A DNA stretch of 64,000 bases from Eurosta solidaginis (taxonomy: Eukaryota; Arthropoda; Insecta; Diptera; Tephritidae), in the NCBI RefSeq assembly GCF_040869045.1, contig NC_090319.1, forward strand, positions 172,148,645 to 172,212,644. Reading direction: 5' to 3'. The notes below the pieces were generated by a model, which searched no databases, was not told the DNA's origin, and worked only from the letters and a program-made list of their open reading frames with translations. Positions 22,001-32,868 of this stretch are shown one piece after another. The translations under genes and the position numbers were made by a program. The first letter of the stretch is position 1. The number at the start of each line of letters is the position of its first letter.

Positions 22001-22691
22001 GTTTGAGCGACTGTCGTAGTCGCCAACAGCCAACCCTTCTATTTAATAGAAATTAGGCTTAAGGAAACCTAAACCTGAATTTACCTGAATTTTATATTGA
22101 ATTTATTGATATATGTACCTTTTACGTATAAGTACGCATTCTGAATTATTTGCACGTACAAATACGTAATATCATATATTACGTACATATTTATTAAATT
22201 TAAGAATTTGAAATGTTTGTATTTTACGCTAACGCGCGAGCGTATTTCACCTCTCTGGCAACCCCAACAATGGGTTGACAGATGTGACTATGTACGTACA
22301 TACATACATTTATATTATTGTTTTGACATTTCTTTTCATATTTTATTATTCACTCGAAATTTATCCATCCCGTGTGTGACACAAAGAATTGTACAAACCC
22401 TTTTTTTATTAAAACGAAACAATTTTAAATTTTATAAAGTGCTCTTTTTATTCATGTCGAAAGCATAGTTTCGCCAGTTGAGACGCGTTCGGTTACCAGC
22501 GCCCCTTTCTACATAATCTCAGTGCACAAAGAGAACCTCCAATAAACCAGAGTGAAACTTATATTCCCGGCGTTAGCAGCAGGGACATACCACCATCGCA
22601 TCACCACCGCCACAATCCTCACCATCACCACCACAGCTACATCCCGCCAGGAAAAAAAAAGGTAAATTTGTATTGCCAGCTCCCCTAAACA
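22001..22691 (+). repeat. BEL-1 3' LTR
   Basis: Nearly identical to 14243-14933 and followed by the target duplication ATTAT. Confidence 0.95.
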
Positions 22692-22696
22692 ATTAT

Positions 22697-23101
22697 AAAG
22701 TAGCGAAGGCACAGTCCTGCGCAAACACACCACCAACCTGTGTTGGCAAAAGATATGCTGAACTGTAGAGCAAGAAACATTTTTAAAATTTAATAAAATC
22801 AAAAATGATAGTTGTGCCAAAAAGGGGTAAATTATTGTATGTTAAAGTATAGCAAAGTCCCAGCGGCCTTGTCCTGGTGAAAATTGAGTTTGAATAGGAC
22901 TCAATCTTCATTCTCAGAAACATGTAAGAAGGTGCCTCGTAAGATATTGAAAATTCTCAACGCTTTTTTTGCAATAACTTCAAAAAAACTCACATTCAAA
23001 CCGGTGTCATATCTATACTTCTGTTTACCTTCTACATATCAATAGCTCTCTTTACCACCAGAAAGAGTCACTATTGTTTCCTACACCATATGGTCGCCAA
23101 A
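22697..23101. other. Spacer, no gene seen
   Basis: Original target sequence right of BEL-1. AT-rich with no coding signal that I can identify; some of it may be the degraded 5' part of the LINE fragment that follows. Confidence 0.4.
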
Positions 23102-23745
23102 GCCTAAAGATTACCCACTGGAAGAAGCTACAGGCCTGCCAAAATACTACCCTCAGAACCGCCACGGGTTGTCTCCTATACCCAAGAACTTGGGCATTCC
23201 AACAGACATCTGATTGATGAGCCAACACCGCCCAGGGTCTTAAGGAGTCACCTCCGTAAGCACTATGAGGAAATACGGCACCTGAGAACTTAGCCGTATA
23301 AAGCAAGAAAACACAAGCAGGTCCTTGGTGAACTCCATAAACAGGCGTCGGACCTCTATGTCAGGAATTCAGTACTCAAAGAACAATACCCTAGAATTGC
23401 AGAACAGGAACGCACGCTCCCTAGGGAAACGCGAGTCACTCTAGTCCAACTTCGATCTGGATACTGTAACAGGTTAAACTCTTACCTATCCAGAATCAAC
23501 CCCGACATACAAAATGTCCCTGCTTGCAATGTGTCCCCACATGACACCAACCATCTCTTCAATTGTAATGTGGAACCAACTCCTCTAACACCCCTCTCTT
23601 TATGGTCCCCCCCTGTTGAAACAACAAGTTTCATCGGACTCCCGTTGGAGGACATTGATGACAATTTGTGATTGGTCAGACCTATTGAACGGGGCGAAGC
23701 ACTGCTACAACAACAACATCTGAAGGCACTCGAAGACGATGCCTA
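23102..23745 (+). mobile_element. LOA/Jockey-like LINE 3' fragment
   Basis: Plus strand, several frame changes. Recognisable pieces are LQACQNTTLRTATGCLL, HLIDEPTPPRVLRSHLRKHY, LHKQASDLYVRNSVLKEQYP, TLVQLRSGYCNRLNSYLSRI, CNVSPHDTNHLFNC, TPLTPLSLWSPPVETTSF and GLPLEDIDDNL, then CTACAACAACAACA. This is the post-RT C-terminal region of a Jockey/LOA-group element. An internal deletion joins TATGCLL to a later part. Same family as 6600-6880 but in the other orientation. Confidence 0.75.
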
Positions 23746-23884
23746 AAAACTAACAACCAAAAGCAATAATTATCTTTTCACTGACACAAATTTTATATTT
23801 TTTTCTTCCGTAGTTGGACACAATCTTTTCATAATATTACTTAACAATTTAAGATTAGAAATTTTTTTCAAGTTGTATTTTGAC

Positions 23885-25045
23885 TTACCAGCAACAATAG
23901 AATCATGTTTAATTGTACGCTGCACTATCATTGTACCGTCATGTAACCAAGCTCAGTTTCTTCCAAAAATTGTTCGGCACTGCCACGTAAAATCAATGTA
24001 TATGTTCCAGACTTAACGCAACCTTTAAATAATTATAAACTATAAAAATAAAATTAATGTCAAACCCACTATCAAACCTTGAAAAATGTTGAAATGTTCA
24101 CCACCAACTTGACCTTCTTCGAAGTAATCACATTGACCTCAAAAACTTGAATTAATATCATTAGCTGCAGTTATAACAGCACCACCACAAGCTTTCATTA
24201 TACATTTCAAATCTTCTTCTGGTACACTAACAGAACATTTCACGATGTGCAAAATACTGTGTACCAACATCAGCAATTGGTAGTTTTGATAACACAACAT
24301 TGGCGTCGTACTTGGCTAGTTTATTGTACAGAATACGCCATTCAGCATCAACAATTTTCTGATAGTCTTGAACATTATCAATACGTACTTCAGCATTGTC
24401 ACGCTCAGCCTTGAATTCCAATTCTATATTTAAAATTGCGATTTTATATTTTTGTATGACGTTGGCTCCACCAAAGAAAAGTACATCGTCCACAACCATT
24501 TTAGAAAAGAAATATTTTTGTTGATGAATAAGTTTGGGGGACATTGCTGTGGCAGCGCATTATTCCAATAAAGCACGTTGTTGTTCCTTTGATTGGCGCT
24601 TCGACATCTTCAGCCATGTCATATTTTGGTCATGCATAATTGTAATGCTTTGCGTATAGCTTTAATGATGATACGTGCATGCACGCCTTCCTCAACATAT
24701 GGCTTAACTTGTTTTAAGATTTCACATGCTTAAAGTACTATTGAAGTGGTGCCATCGCCGACCTGATAAAAACATTTTTACACATTCTAATATAATAAAA
24801 AACTTACCTCAGCATTTTGAGATTTGGCGATGTCGACTAGAGTTTTACGGCTGGATGCACAATATCCAATAGTTTCATAATGGTTGCCCCATCATTTGAA
24901 ATTGTGGCCCTACCACTGCAATCAACAATATGTTTGTCCATACTGTGTGAACCCAATGTCTTGCGTACAGCGTCCACAATTGAAGCGAGGCATTGATGTT
25001 GGATATGAGTTGAGGCTCTACCTTGAGAGCTATCGGTACCCAAAT
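23885..25045 (-). pseudogene. CCT7 (chaperonin eta subunit) pseudogene fragment
   Basis: Minus strand, 5' part of CCT7 in at least four exon pieces: [15 protein letters not shown] (other frame), [40 protein letters not shown] and DIAKSQNAE. After a GT-AG intron (~24807-24764) come [30 protein letters not shown], then [75 protein letters not shown] and GSAEQFLEETE before a GTAAGTC donor (~23889). CCT7 is a subunit of the TRiC ring that folds actin and tubulin. Here there are stops, frameshifts and an internal deletion (VLFFGG to QKYKIAI), the first ~10 residues are replaced by Sec24 sequence, and the last third is absent. Confidence 0.85.
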
Positions 25046-25995
25046 ATTTTTTACACAAAACCTCATGTACCCAATACAAGTTCAGGACGTTCATATTTAT
25101 CGACACGCTGTCGGCCCAAATGTTGGAAATATTCAGTTGGCACTGTTGAGAAAAAATATTTATCAATGAACACAAGTAAAAGTGAAAGATTTTTTTTACC
25201 ATCTGTTGTTGCTTTACACATTAGACATTGGAAACGACGAACAGCATCTACAAATTTCATTTTAGCCTTGCAAACGATTACATCTATTTGGACCCATTTC
25301 ACCAAAATTTACAATGGGTGGCTCATATTCACCCTCAACCGTGCATGCCATTGGTGAGATGGTAAGTGTTAAGGACAAAGCTCTTGTTTTTAATAAATCA
25401 GCTGTTGCAGGTATGCAATAAAAAAGGCGTGCAAACGAGAACGATCAATGTAACTTCCAAACAAAAAATTAATTTTGAATATCAATACCTAACGTAACGT
25501 GGCGAGGAGTTACCCTGATCTTGTACCACATATTTTGTGGTCACCAATGGTGGTAATAAACCCTGTTCATTAGTAATAAAAGCACCACCAGCGCTATTTT
25601 GATTTTCAACGATAACGCTTATCGGATTAGGCATCTGATCGGGATCTAAACGGCGTTGGGCTTCTGTTGCAGCTGTTGATATATACCAATACCAGGTGCA
25701 GGCGGTTGCTAAAGAAAATAATACAAAAATAATCATCAGTAATATTTTAAATATATTAGTTGTATTAGCATACATTATGACCATGACGTCCGGGTATTGG
25801 GGGTTGACCCGGCATGGGTGGCTGACTGGGCATTGGCGCCTGTCCAGGTTGTGCTGGTGGCATCATTTGACCCATGTAACCACCTGGTGCACTTGGTTGT
25901 TTTAGAGGATAGCCTGGATGTTGAGGTTGTGGAGGGCAATCAGGTGGACCAGGTTGTGTGTGGCATTGGCAGATAGCTTGTTGCTGCTTCTGTCG
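25046..25995 (-). pseudogene. Sec24 (COPII coat) pseudogene fragment
   Basis: Minus strand. It starts with a Pro/Gln/Gly-rich low-complexity part (PPQPQHPGYPLKQPSAPGGY, PMPGQPPIPG). After a GT-AG intron (~25776-25710) come AQRRLDPDQMPNPISVIVEN, GGAFITNEQGLLPPLVTTKY and VQDQGNSSPRYVR. After a second intron come DLLKTRALSLTL, EGEYEPPIVNFGEMGP, the zinc-ribbon remnant [20 protein letters not shown], a third intron (~25202-25146), then [20 protein letters not shown] and ELVLGT. This is the N-terminal region through the zinc finger of Sec24, the cargo-binding COPII subunit, most like the C/D type. Stops and slips occur in each exon. It runs straight into CCT7 sequence at about 25045. Confidence 0.85.
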
Positions 25996-26019
25996 TGGCA
26001 TTGCATAAAAAATGGCTTT

Positions 26020-26140
26020 TCGTTTGAACTCCGGATATAGCTTTCACAACAGTGGACTTACCGTGTCCAAACCAGCCAATATTGATTGTTGCCTGACGCG
26101 AAATTACCTCTGGTGATATTGGGGACACATTTTCGATATC
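26020..26140 (-). pseudogene. eIF2-gamma exon fragment
   Basis: Minus strand, one exon after a TTTACAG acceptor at about 26141: [20 protein letters not shown] then [20 protein letters not shown]. This is the G1/P-loop region of the gamma subunit of translation initiation factor 2 (usual form has GHVAHGKST; three residues are lost here). After GVQT the sequence changes to material leading into the Sec24 low-complexity part with no intron between. Partial and non-functional. Confidence 0.8.
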
Positions 26141-26388
26141 CTGTAAATAATAGTTTTTTATTAATTCAAATTATATTAAAGCAAATCCTACAATATAACA
26201 GATTGAACGATGCAGTTTTTGTAGCACCAGTAATGAAAATGAATGAATGGATGTGTAGCGATATGGCAAAATGATGTTAGATTTCCCAGAAAATGGCTTT
26301 TCCCTTATCGCATTAAAATTTACTTGATTTTGGTTCCTTTGTGGAAAATATAAACGTATTATTAATATAAAATGCTAATACCGTAGCG

Positions 26389-26753
26389 GCGGCCACCGTG
26401 GTGTGATGGTAGCGTGCTCCGCCTATCACACCGTATGCCCTGGGTTCAACTCCCGGACAAAGCAACATCAAAATTTTAGAAATAAGATTTTTCAATTAGA
26501 AGAAAATTTTTCTAAGCGGGGTCGCCCCTCGGCAGTGTTTGGCAAGCACTCCGGGTGTATTTCTGCCATGAAAAGCTCTCAGTGAAAACTCATCTGCTTT
26601 GCAGATGCCGTTCGGAGTCGGCATAAAACATGTAGGTCCCGTCCGGCCAATTTGTAGGGAAAATCAAGAGGAGCACGACGCAAATTGGAAGAGAAGCTCG
26701 GCCTTAGATCTCTTCGGAGGTTATCGCGCCTTACATTTATTTTTTTTTTTTAT
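26389..26753 (+). mobile_element. tRNA-derived SINE, full length
   Basis: A 365-bp insertion bounded by a 13-bp target duplication, TAATACCGTAGCG (26376-26388 and 26754-26766). The head is tRNA-like with an A-box-like GTGATGGTAGCGTGCTCC (~26411-26428) and a B box GGGTTCAACTCCCGG (~26442-26456). The body has AGCGGGGTCGCCCCTCGGCA, TGCCGTTCGGAGTCGGCATA and GAGAAGCTCGGCC, ending in a T-rich tail (26740-26752). I recall this body from tephritid genomes. Open frames across it are chance. Confidence 0.9.
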
Positions 26754-26766
26754 TAATACCGTAGCG

Positions 26767-28020
26767 CACACAACACTTAATTTAAATTTAGTGTTTATTA
26801 TATCCGAAATTATTTTTAAATCAATTTTTATTACTCTGCTGTTGCTGCGCTTGTGGTTTCAAGCTGAAAACAACAAATGGCGGATTCGCAGAAAATTTTT
26901 GTGACATATTTGAGGGTACATAGCATGTAAGAAAAGGCAAGCATATATGGATCGGACATTTCAATTAGGCCATCTCATTCTGTCATACTAACAATTGTGG
27001 AACAATGTGGGATATTTTGTTGTTGGTCGCCATTTTAAGTCACTAGATTTTTGCTGGGTTCGTTTTTAAATGTTCGTCGTGGATGTTGCAAGTTGTTTTG
27101 TTGCCACTCTGTTTTGGTGATAGAATTGTGGATAGGGTTGCCGACAGGTAAGGTTAGAAAATAACCAAAACACTTCACTAAATACTACCTGTTGTAACAC
27201 ACAAAATTTGAGAAATTTTCTATGCCTTAGTGTTTTCTTAAGGTATCGTAAGTAAGTTTATAGCAAAAGTTTAGCTACATTGTTTGTGAGGAATATTGTC
27301 CTACAAAATCAATATCAAAACAGATTAAAACAATTTTCATAGATCAAACCTTTATCGTCACTAACCAATATGTGAAGAAGAGATAGAACCCAGTTAACTA
27401 TCCATGATGAACCAAGTTTTTTTCTCTTTTGATTTTGATTTCAGTAGACTGACCATTACTTAGCTTTAATCTTCTGAGGGTTACCAGGTAATTGGTAAAT
27501 ATATATACTGTTGCTTTTCAAATAAGTTTTTTTTCTGAAATGATTTCTATAAAGAATTATAAATTAAAGTTTGTAATAGTGGGAAGGCTGAATTCTCTAT
27601 TTATTTAGAAGGCACGTATGTATACAGGTAAGGGACACAGAAAATTAGGTGCGTCGGTGGTCATGGTTTTTGAAGGTGGGAATAAGCACCGGGCGTCGCA
27701 ACAACACCCGCGGTGCCCCCTATGTATATTCGGCCTTTTTATTTTTATTTTCATTTTCAGCCTTTTTGTTTTTCCCCATTTTCCAGTTTTTTTTTTTTAA
27801 TTTGATTTTCAACGTTAGCAACCGGTCATGTCCGGCTCGGTAATTTTTTTGGGATAGATTTTTTTGAATTTTAAATTTTGAATGTTTAACTGTCTGTCCG
27901 TGGCATCCGGTTCTGCCGGTTGGTTTAATTTGAAATATAAGCGTTTTTGAGCCAGCTCTGCGATTTTGTCAGTTTTTTTTAAAGGCATGATATGACCTTT
28001 TTTCTGTGTATGGCGCAGGA
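26767..28020. other. Spacer, no gene seen
   Basis: AT-rich sequence with a short GC-rich patch (27640-27715, containing CACCGGGCGTCGCAACAACA) that looks like a repeat remnant. Open frames at 27618-27843 run through T-rich tracts. I recognise no gene. Confidence 0.4.
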
Positions 28021-28103
28021 CAGCAAGGTTGGCAAGAACCCAGTCCAGCCGACATGACTAGCCACAGTGCACCACGATGTCATGCCGACTGCCTTCCTTG
28101 CTG
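28021..28103. other. Imperfect hairpin
   Basis: CAGCAAGGTTGGCAAGAACC...CCGACATGAC (28021-28058) pairs with GTCATGCCGACTGCCTTCCT (28079-28098) and TGCTG to 28103, leaving a ~20-base loop and one bulge of about eight bases. GC-rich in an AT-rich setting. It could be a TE remnant or a small-RNA precursor; nothing decides. Confidence 0.4.
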
Positions 28104-28690
28104 CCCCCATAAAAAATTCGATTCCATAACAAAAAATCATATTAGTTTCTTTATTCACGAAAATGCTAAATGATAAAATGATTGCCTTCTGATACTATGC
28201 TAGGAGAGTTGACCAATTCCACAACCTCTGATCCTGCGGCATAATTTGGAGTTTCAATTTGGAGCGTCGCATTTTCTCCATTTTTGAATATACGCGCAAA
28301 CTTTTCCCTCTCCATTTTCTAAATACGTCTTTTGTGACGGGCGCTGTATTCCATATTTTACCTTTATATATTTGGTGATAATTATTTAATTTATTTTATT
28401 TTCACCAATAAAATTGTTTATCTTTTAAATTAAATTCACTCCGATAATTCTTTCCGACGGAATTCCTCTTTGAATATTTCTCTATACTATAGTATGTATA
28501 CATAAAACCAGTTGCGCGGTTGCATTTTATCAGAGTTGCCATAGTAAAATTTTATTATCAGTTATTTGTATGCAATATTTTACTTTTGGAAACTCTGTTC
28601 GATAGTCATCGTGTAGTGATCACATTAAACACGAGCAATGATCGGCTGATGGTGGTCCGCAAACGCATTGCAAAGGAGTATTGTTAGGGT
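28104..28690. other. Spacer, no gene seen
   Basis: AT-rich sequence without recognisable coding signal. By the model below it would be downstream of the last exon of the MADF gene. Confidence 0.4.
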
Positions 28691-28693
28691 ACT

Positions 28694-28964
28694 TTAACAT
28701 GAAAAAAATGGAACACGTAATCCATCAATTTTTGCAGGGTGGCATACCTCACGAAACTCTCCATTCCCATCGCTATCAAGCAGTTGTCTTTTTCTAGAAG
28801 TTGTCGGTATCGGGGTGGATATTTGAGCCGGTGTCGGTTGCAAATATTCCATGTCTGATGTAAAATCGAAGACAGGTGACTCCAAACAAGCAGGTGATAT
28901 GGAAGATGGAGGTGTAGAAGGGGAAATTGTTTTATTTCTTAAAGTGTTGGCTGTGCTTCGAATT
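28694..28964 (-). pseudogene. MADF gene, downstream exon
   Basis: Minus strand. A TTTATTTTACAG acceptor at 28965-28976 opens IRSTANTLRNKTISPSTPPS and continues with Ser/Pro/Thr-rich sequence (VFDFTSDMEYLQPTPAQ, TPIPTTSRKRQLLDSDGNG) to a stop at 28694. Its phase matches exactly the donor of the MADF exon at 37387: CC plus A makes a Pro codon, giving KARP-IRST. So this is probably the next exon of that gene, now 8.4 kb away because a gypsy element sits in the intron. No domain is recognised in this part. The MADF exons carry a stop, hence pseudogene. Confidence 0.55.
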
Positions 28965-29041
28965 CTGTAAAATAAAGTGAATAACTTATAAGTTTTCCAC
29001 ATATATATGTAATAATTATAGCTTTTAGTAATAATGTATCA

Positions 29042-29555
29042 TGAAAGTGATCCATTTACGGATCTTTAAAAAGTCGGGTTCTGTGACCACACGCACTCGT
29101 TCTAATGATAAAAACTCTTTTTTATTTTTGTGCTTAGATTTAGTTAATTTTATTTAAAGTAAATTTTATTTGTCCTTGTTTTCTTATTAATTTAATAAAC
29201 GTTTTCTGTTCTAATTTCCCGTTACAATTTTGGTTGTAATAAATGTTTAACGTTCTTAGTTTAACAAATTTAGTTTAAGGCTTTCAATTTCACAAACTGA
29301 ATTTTAAATTTTCCTCTACGTTTAGATTTTCTGTTCTACAACTTTTCCATCCACGACCGGTCACTTCAAATGTCCAAAACGAATACGATCGGGCTCGTTT
29401 TCAACCCACGCTGAGTTGCAATTTTTTCAATTGCTGAATGCAATTGGCACTGCTGAGTGCATTGGCACTGCTGTTCAGCAACAGCTGAAAGCGATGCCAG
29501 TTGCACTCAGTGGTGTGTTTTTTGCGTAAAGGCTGGGTATCGCAGTGCGGTTATA
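29042..29555 (-). repeat. gypsy 3' LTR
   Basis: Plus-strand reading TGAAAGTGATCCATTTACGG ... GCAGTGCGGTTATA. Matches 36602-37092; it carries extra copies of a GCATTGGCACTGCTG motif near 29450-29475. Confidence 0.8.
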
Positions 29556-29567
29556 CCACCCTTCCTT
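29556..29567 (-). promoter_or_regulatory. gypsy polypurine tract
   Basis: On the minus strand AAGGAAGGGTGG directly precedes the LTR start TATAACCGC. It fixes the inner edge of this LTR. Confidence 0.6.
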
Positions 29568-29829
29568 AGAAAAAAGAAGAATCTGACAAGTTGATCAGAT
29601 TTGTCATATTCTTCTTGCTCCTATGACTTAAATTGTTTTGATTGAATGAATGTATGGTATTAGGGTGTTCCTCCCCTTTTTTTCATTCGTTCAATCAGAA
29701 CAATTTTTTTTCTTTTTACATATGAAATTTTGTTAATATTATAATATGAATTAAATTACTTATGTGTAAATTGTTTTCTAATTTCTACTGTATTAAATTA
29801 ATGTATTATATATATTTTTTCCTTTTTAT

Positions 29830-31950
29830 TTATTTCATCTAAAACCGTGACATTAACTCCATCAATTTTTGCGACTATATATGGTCCTTGGTAAATATTT
29901 TCGTATTTATTTCTAGGTTCTTTTTGTACTACTACTTTATCGTTTATATTAATAGTTAACGGACGCGCCCTCTTACCATATAGATCCTTATTTTTAATTT
30001 TATGTTTATTTAATTGTTGGTGTAAGCACCAAGTTTTCTTATATTTTTGGCTTTGCCTTATTTAATAAAAATGTTTCGAAATTTTTAACGAATTTTATGA
30101 TATCGCGACTCATGTTCTTCCAATAGTATTTTGTACGTATTTTTGCGTAAAGCTTTTTATTTGCGCAGTGACCACCTGATATGTGGTCATTGTGGTAAAT
30201 TTCCATTAGTTTAATTTTTTGTCGTTGTCCGTAACTGTTTCGACAGGCTCTATTAATAGTATTTGTAAATTTTTTAAAATTGAATTCCCTGTACTTTTAA
30301 AATTCGAAATAGAAAAATATTTAAATAACTGATCATCCTTTTGCCATTCTGCTTGCCTAATATTGTGTTTACTAGCTTCTTTATCAAGGTTCAAAACTAA
30401 TTCATCTAATTGCATTATTTTGTTAGTACACACAATATTAAGTAACTCGGGTTTTTTAGTTTTAAATGCGCATATATTTTTATATTGATTTTATCATTAT
30501 CGTTGTCATGACAAATTTGGCTTTTTATCCTATGGATTTTCTTGGAAAAATTATATGAATTAAATTTTAATTTTAATTAAATTTAATATTTTTTTCGTTT
30601 ATGTCCTCAGCTGATTGTTGTAGTTGTTCGCGACGTTTCGTCATAGACCTCGTCTGTACTACTAAAATTTTATTTTTGGAATTTTTAAGTTCTTGAATTG
30701 AAATTCGCGATAATGCGTCTGCACCTACGTTAGATTTTCCTTTAATATATTCTATGGTAAAATTATATTCGGACAATTCCAAACGGATTCTGGAAAGTTT
30801 CGACGACGGATCTTTCATATTAAATAGGTAAACTAGTTGACGGTGATCTGATTTAACCTTGAAGTGAGTGCCATAGATATATGCACGAAATTGCTTTATT
30901 GCAAAATATATTGCCAAAAGTTCTAATTCTATTATTGCGTTATTTTTTCCGATTTGCTAAAGGCTTTTGAAGCAAAACAAATTGGCAAGTCGTTACCATT
31001 ATGATTTTGACTCAGTATCGCACCACAACCCAACTTTGAAGCATCTACCGTAATTAAAAATTCTTTGGTAAAATCTGGATATTGTAATAGTTTTGAAGAA
31101 ATCATACTTTTTCTTAGTTTATCGAAAGCTAACTCACATGCCGTATCCCAATTAAATTCAACCTTTTTTCTACTTAAACGATTCAATGGAGCTGCTAATG
31201 AAGCGAAATTTGGAATAAATCTCCTATAATAATTTGCAAATGCCACGAATCTTCGGACAGCATCTTTATCGCGTGGCTTAGGATACCTTTTAATTCCTTC
31301 AATTTTTGAATCGTCTGGTAGCAACCCATTTGCTGAGCATTTATGCCCTAAGAAAGTTACTTCAGGTCGAAGGAAATTACATTTTTTTGCGTTAGGTCGC
31401 AAGTTGAACTTCCTACAGGTCTCGACTTTTTTTTTTAGATTAGTGAGATGATGTGCGTCGCTACATCCAATTACTATTGTATCGTCTACATACATAAAGG
31501 CTTGGTTGGGTGAAATACCAGAAAATGCATTTGACATCATTCTTGAAAATGAGTTTGTAGCCACGTTTAAACCAAATGGTAACACCTTCCATCGAAAAGC
31601 TCCGCGGTCAGTACTAAAAGATGCTATGTCTCTTGAATCTTTGTGAAGTGGAATTTGGTGAAAACCCGAAAAAAGATCTAAAGTAGAAAAGAATTTCGCA
31701 CGGCCAAAGTTATCCAAAATATCGTCTACACGTGCCAAAGGAAATTTATCGGCAATTTTTATTTACAGCCCTAAAGTCAACGCACATTCTATACGATTTT
31801 TGGCCATTTAGGTCTTTTTTCGGTACCAAAATCAAGGGAGTGTTATAATTCGAACAACTATTTTCGATCAGATCGTTTTCCAATAATTTATTAACCTGTT
31901 TATTTATTTCTTCGCGATGAGAGTACGGCAGGCGTTAATTTTTAATGTAT
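29830..31950 (-). pseudogene. gypsy pol: RT, RNase H, gutted integrase
   Basis: Minus strand. RT starts around 31950; after a frame change at ~31740 it has FSTLDLFSGFHQIPL, VLPFGLNVATNSFSRMM and FMYVDDTIVIG (catalytic YVDD), then VDASKLGCGAILSQN and the RNase H part (FKVKSDHRQLVYLFNM, GKSNVGADALSR). The integrase Zn region is degraded (EIYHNDHISGGHC, ~30200). The catalytic core is missing, and sequence jumps near 30050 to the C-terminal part (KDLYGKRARPLTI, YQGPYIVAKIDGV, ~29990-29830). The RT subtype is like 412/mdg1. Non-functional because of the integrase deletion and frame breaks. Confidence 0.85.
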
Positions 31951-32072
31951 ACTGGCGTCGTATTGTTTAGTCTTAGTTTTTGTTCATAAAAATTGTTTAT
32001 TGTCATTTTATCATTGTCTATCGCAAAAATATCGGAATATTGTAAACATAAGTTCATAAGCTTATTTTCAGC

Positions 32073-32760
32073 CTAATTAGGTATTTGTTTTTCTAAGATG
32101 CTTTTAAGTTCTTTAATACGACTATCTTGTGTTGCTGGGTTATTGATTTTATAAACGTGATAATTAGAAAGTTTTTCTCTTTGAATGTTGCAGTTTTTTA
32201 CGTATTTTACGCTAGTTGTGGTGTTTATTATTTTAATGATCGGATTACTAGTATCAACTATACATTTCGCTGTGAAAATACCGTCAGAAATCTCTTGAGA
32301 ATCCACGAAAAGTGGTTCTGAGTCTTTTTCCAAGGCGAAAATTCTATAAACTTCGCAACGAGGTGGTATAACAAATGTATCGCTTTCCGTTCCGTGAAGG
32401 ATGGGAAGTGCGATCTTTTCATTGCCTATCCAGAAGGAAATGCAATTTGTTGCATAGCTGATATCGCATTTATTTGATTTTAAGAAATACTTACCAAGTA
32501 TTTCATCTGATGGAATGTTGAAATCATTGTCAACCGTATGTTTGATATAAAAATTTTAAAAGTGTAAGTTAGTTGTAAAAGTACCTAATGTAGAAACTGT
32601 ATCTGTAGTTACTCCAGTAATATTAATTGTATCATTGTTATTAATTGACAAATTTTTATTGAGAGAAGAAATTATAATTAACGAAATGTCGGCTTGTGTA
32701 TCGACTAAACATGTACAAAATTTGTTAGAGCCAGTTATATTTATTTGTATAAAATCGGAA
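32073..32760 (-). pseudogene. gypsy protease and linker
   Basis: Minus strand. CTCLVDTQADISLIIISS (~32700) is the retropepsin site with DTQA where DTGA is normal; the Gly is lost. Reading continues to a stop near 32560, then KYFLKSNKCDISYATNCISF, VIPPRCEVYRIFALEKDSEP and on to a stop at 32073, the usual 412-type spacer between protease and RT. Confidence 0.65.
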
Positions 32761-32868
32761 TAATTTAAGTTAAGACAATAAACGTTTTTAGAAGAAAAAC
32801 TGTGAGTTGAATCAGTTAGTAATTTGTCTCGTCGTCCCTCAGTGTTCGCTCATGAGGGGCTTCTCTGT

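Larger units (their letters stand above)
14243..22691 (+). mobile_element. BEL/Pao LTR retrotransposon, complete (BEL-1)
   Basis: An 8.45-kb element with two 691-bp LTRs (14243-14933 and 22001-22691), each TG...CA, flanked by ATTAT (14238-14242 and 22692-22696), a 5-bp target duplication as expected for BEL/Pao. The LTRs look almost identical, so the insertion is young. Order inside: primer-binding site, ~1-kb leader, gag-pol (15997-21261), a separate zinc-knuckle ORF (21404-21988), polypurine tract, 3' LTR. Three frame breaks in gag-pol mean this copy cannot make a full polyprotein without help. Confidence 0.95.

Noticed and set aside
24837..25202. Working CCT7 or Sec24 gene
   Set aside because: Stops, frame slips and internal deletions in every piece, and each gene is cut into the other.
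26395..26460. Functional tRNA gene
   Set aside because: A and B boxes are present but they head a SINE with a target duplication, and no cloverleaf with an intact acceptor stem is visible.
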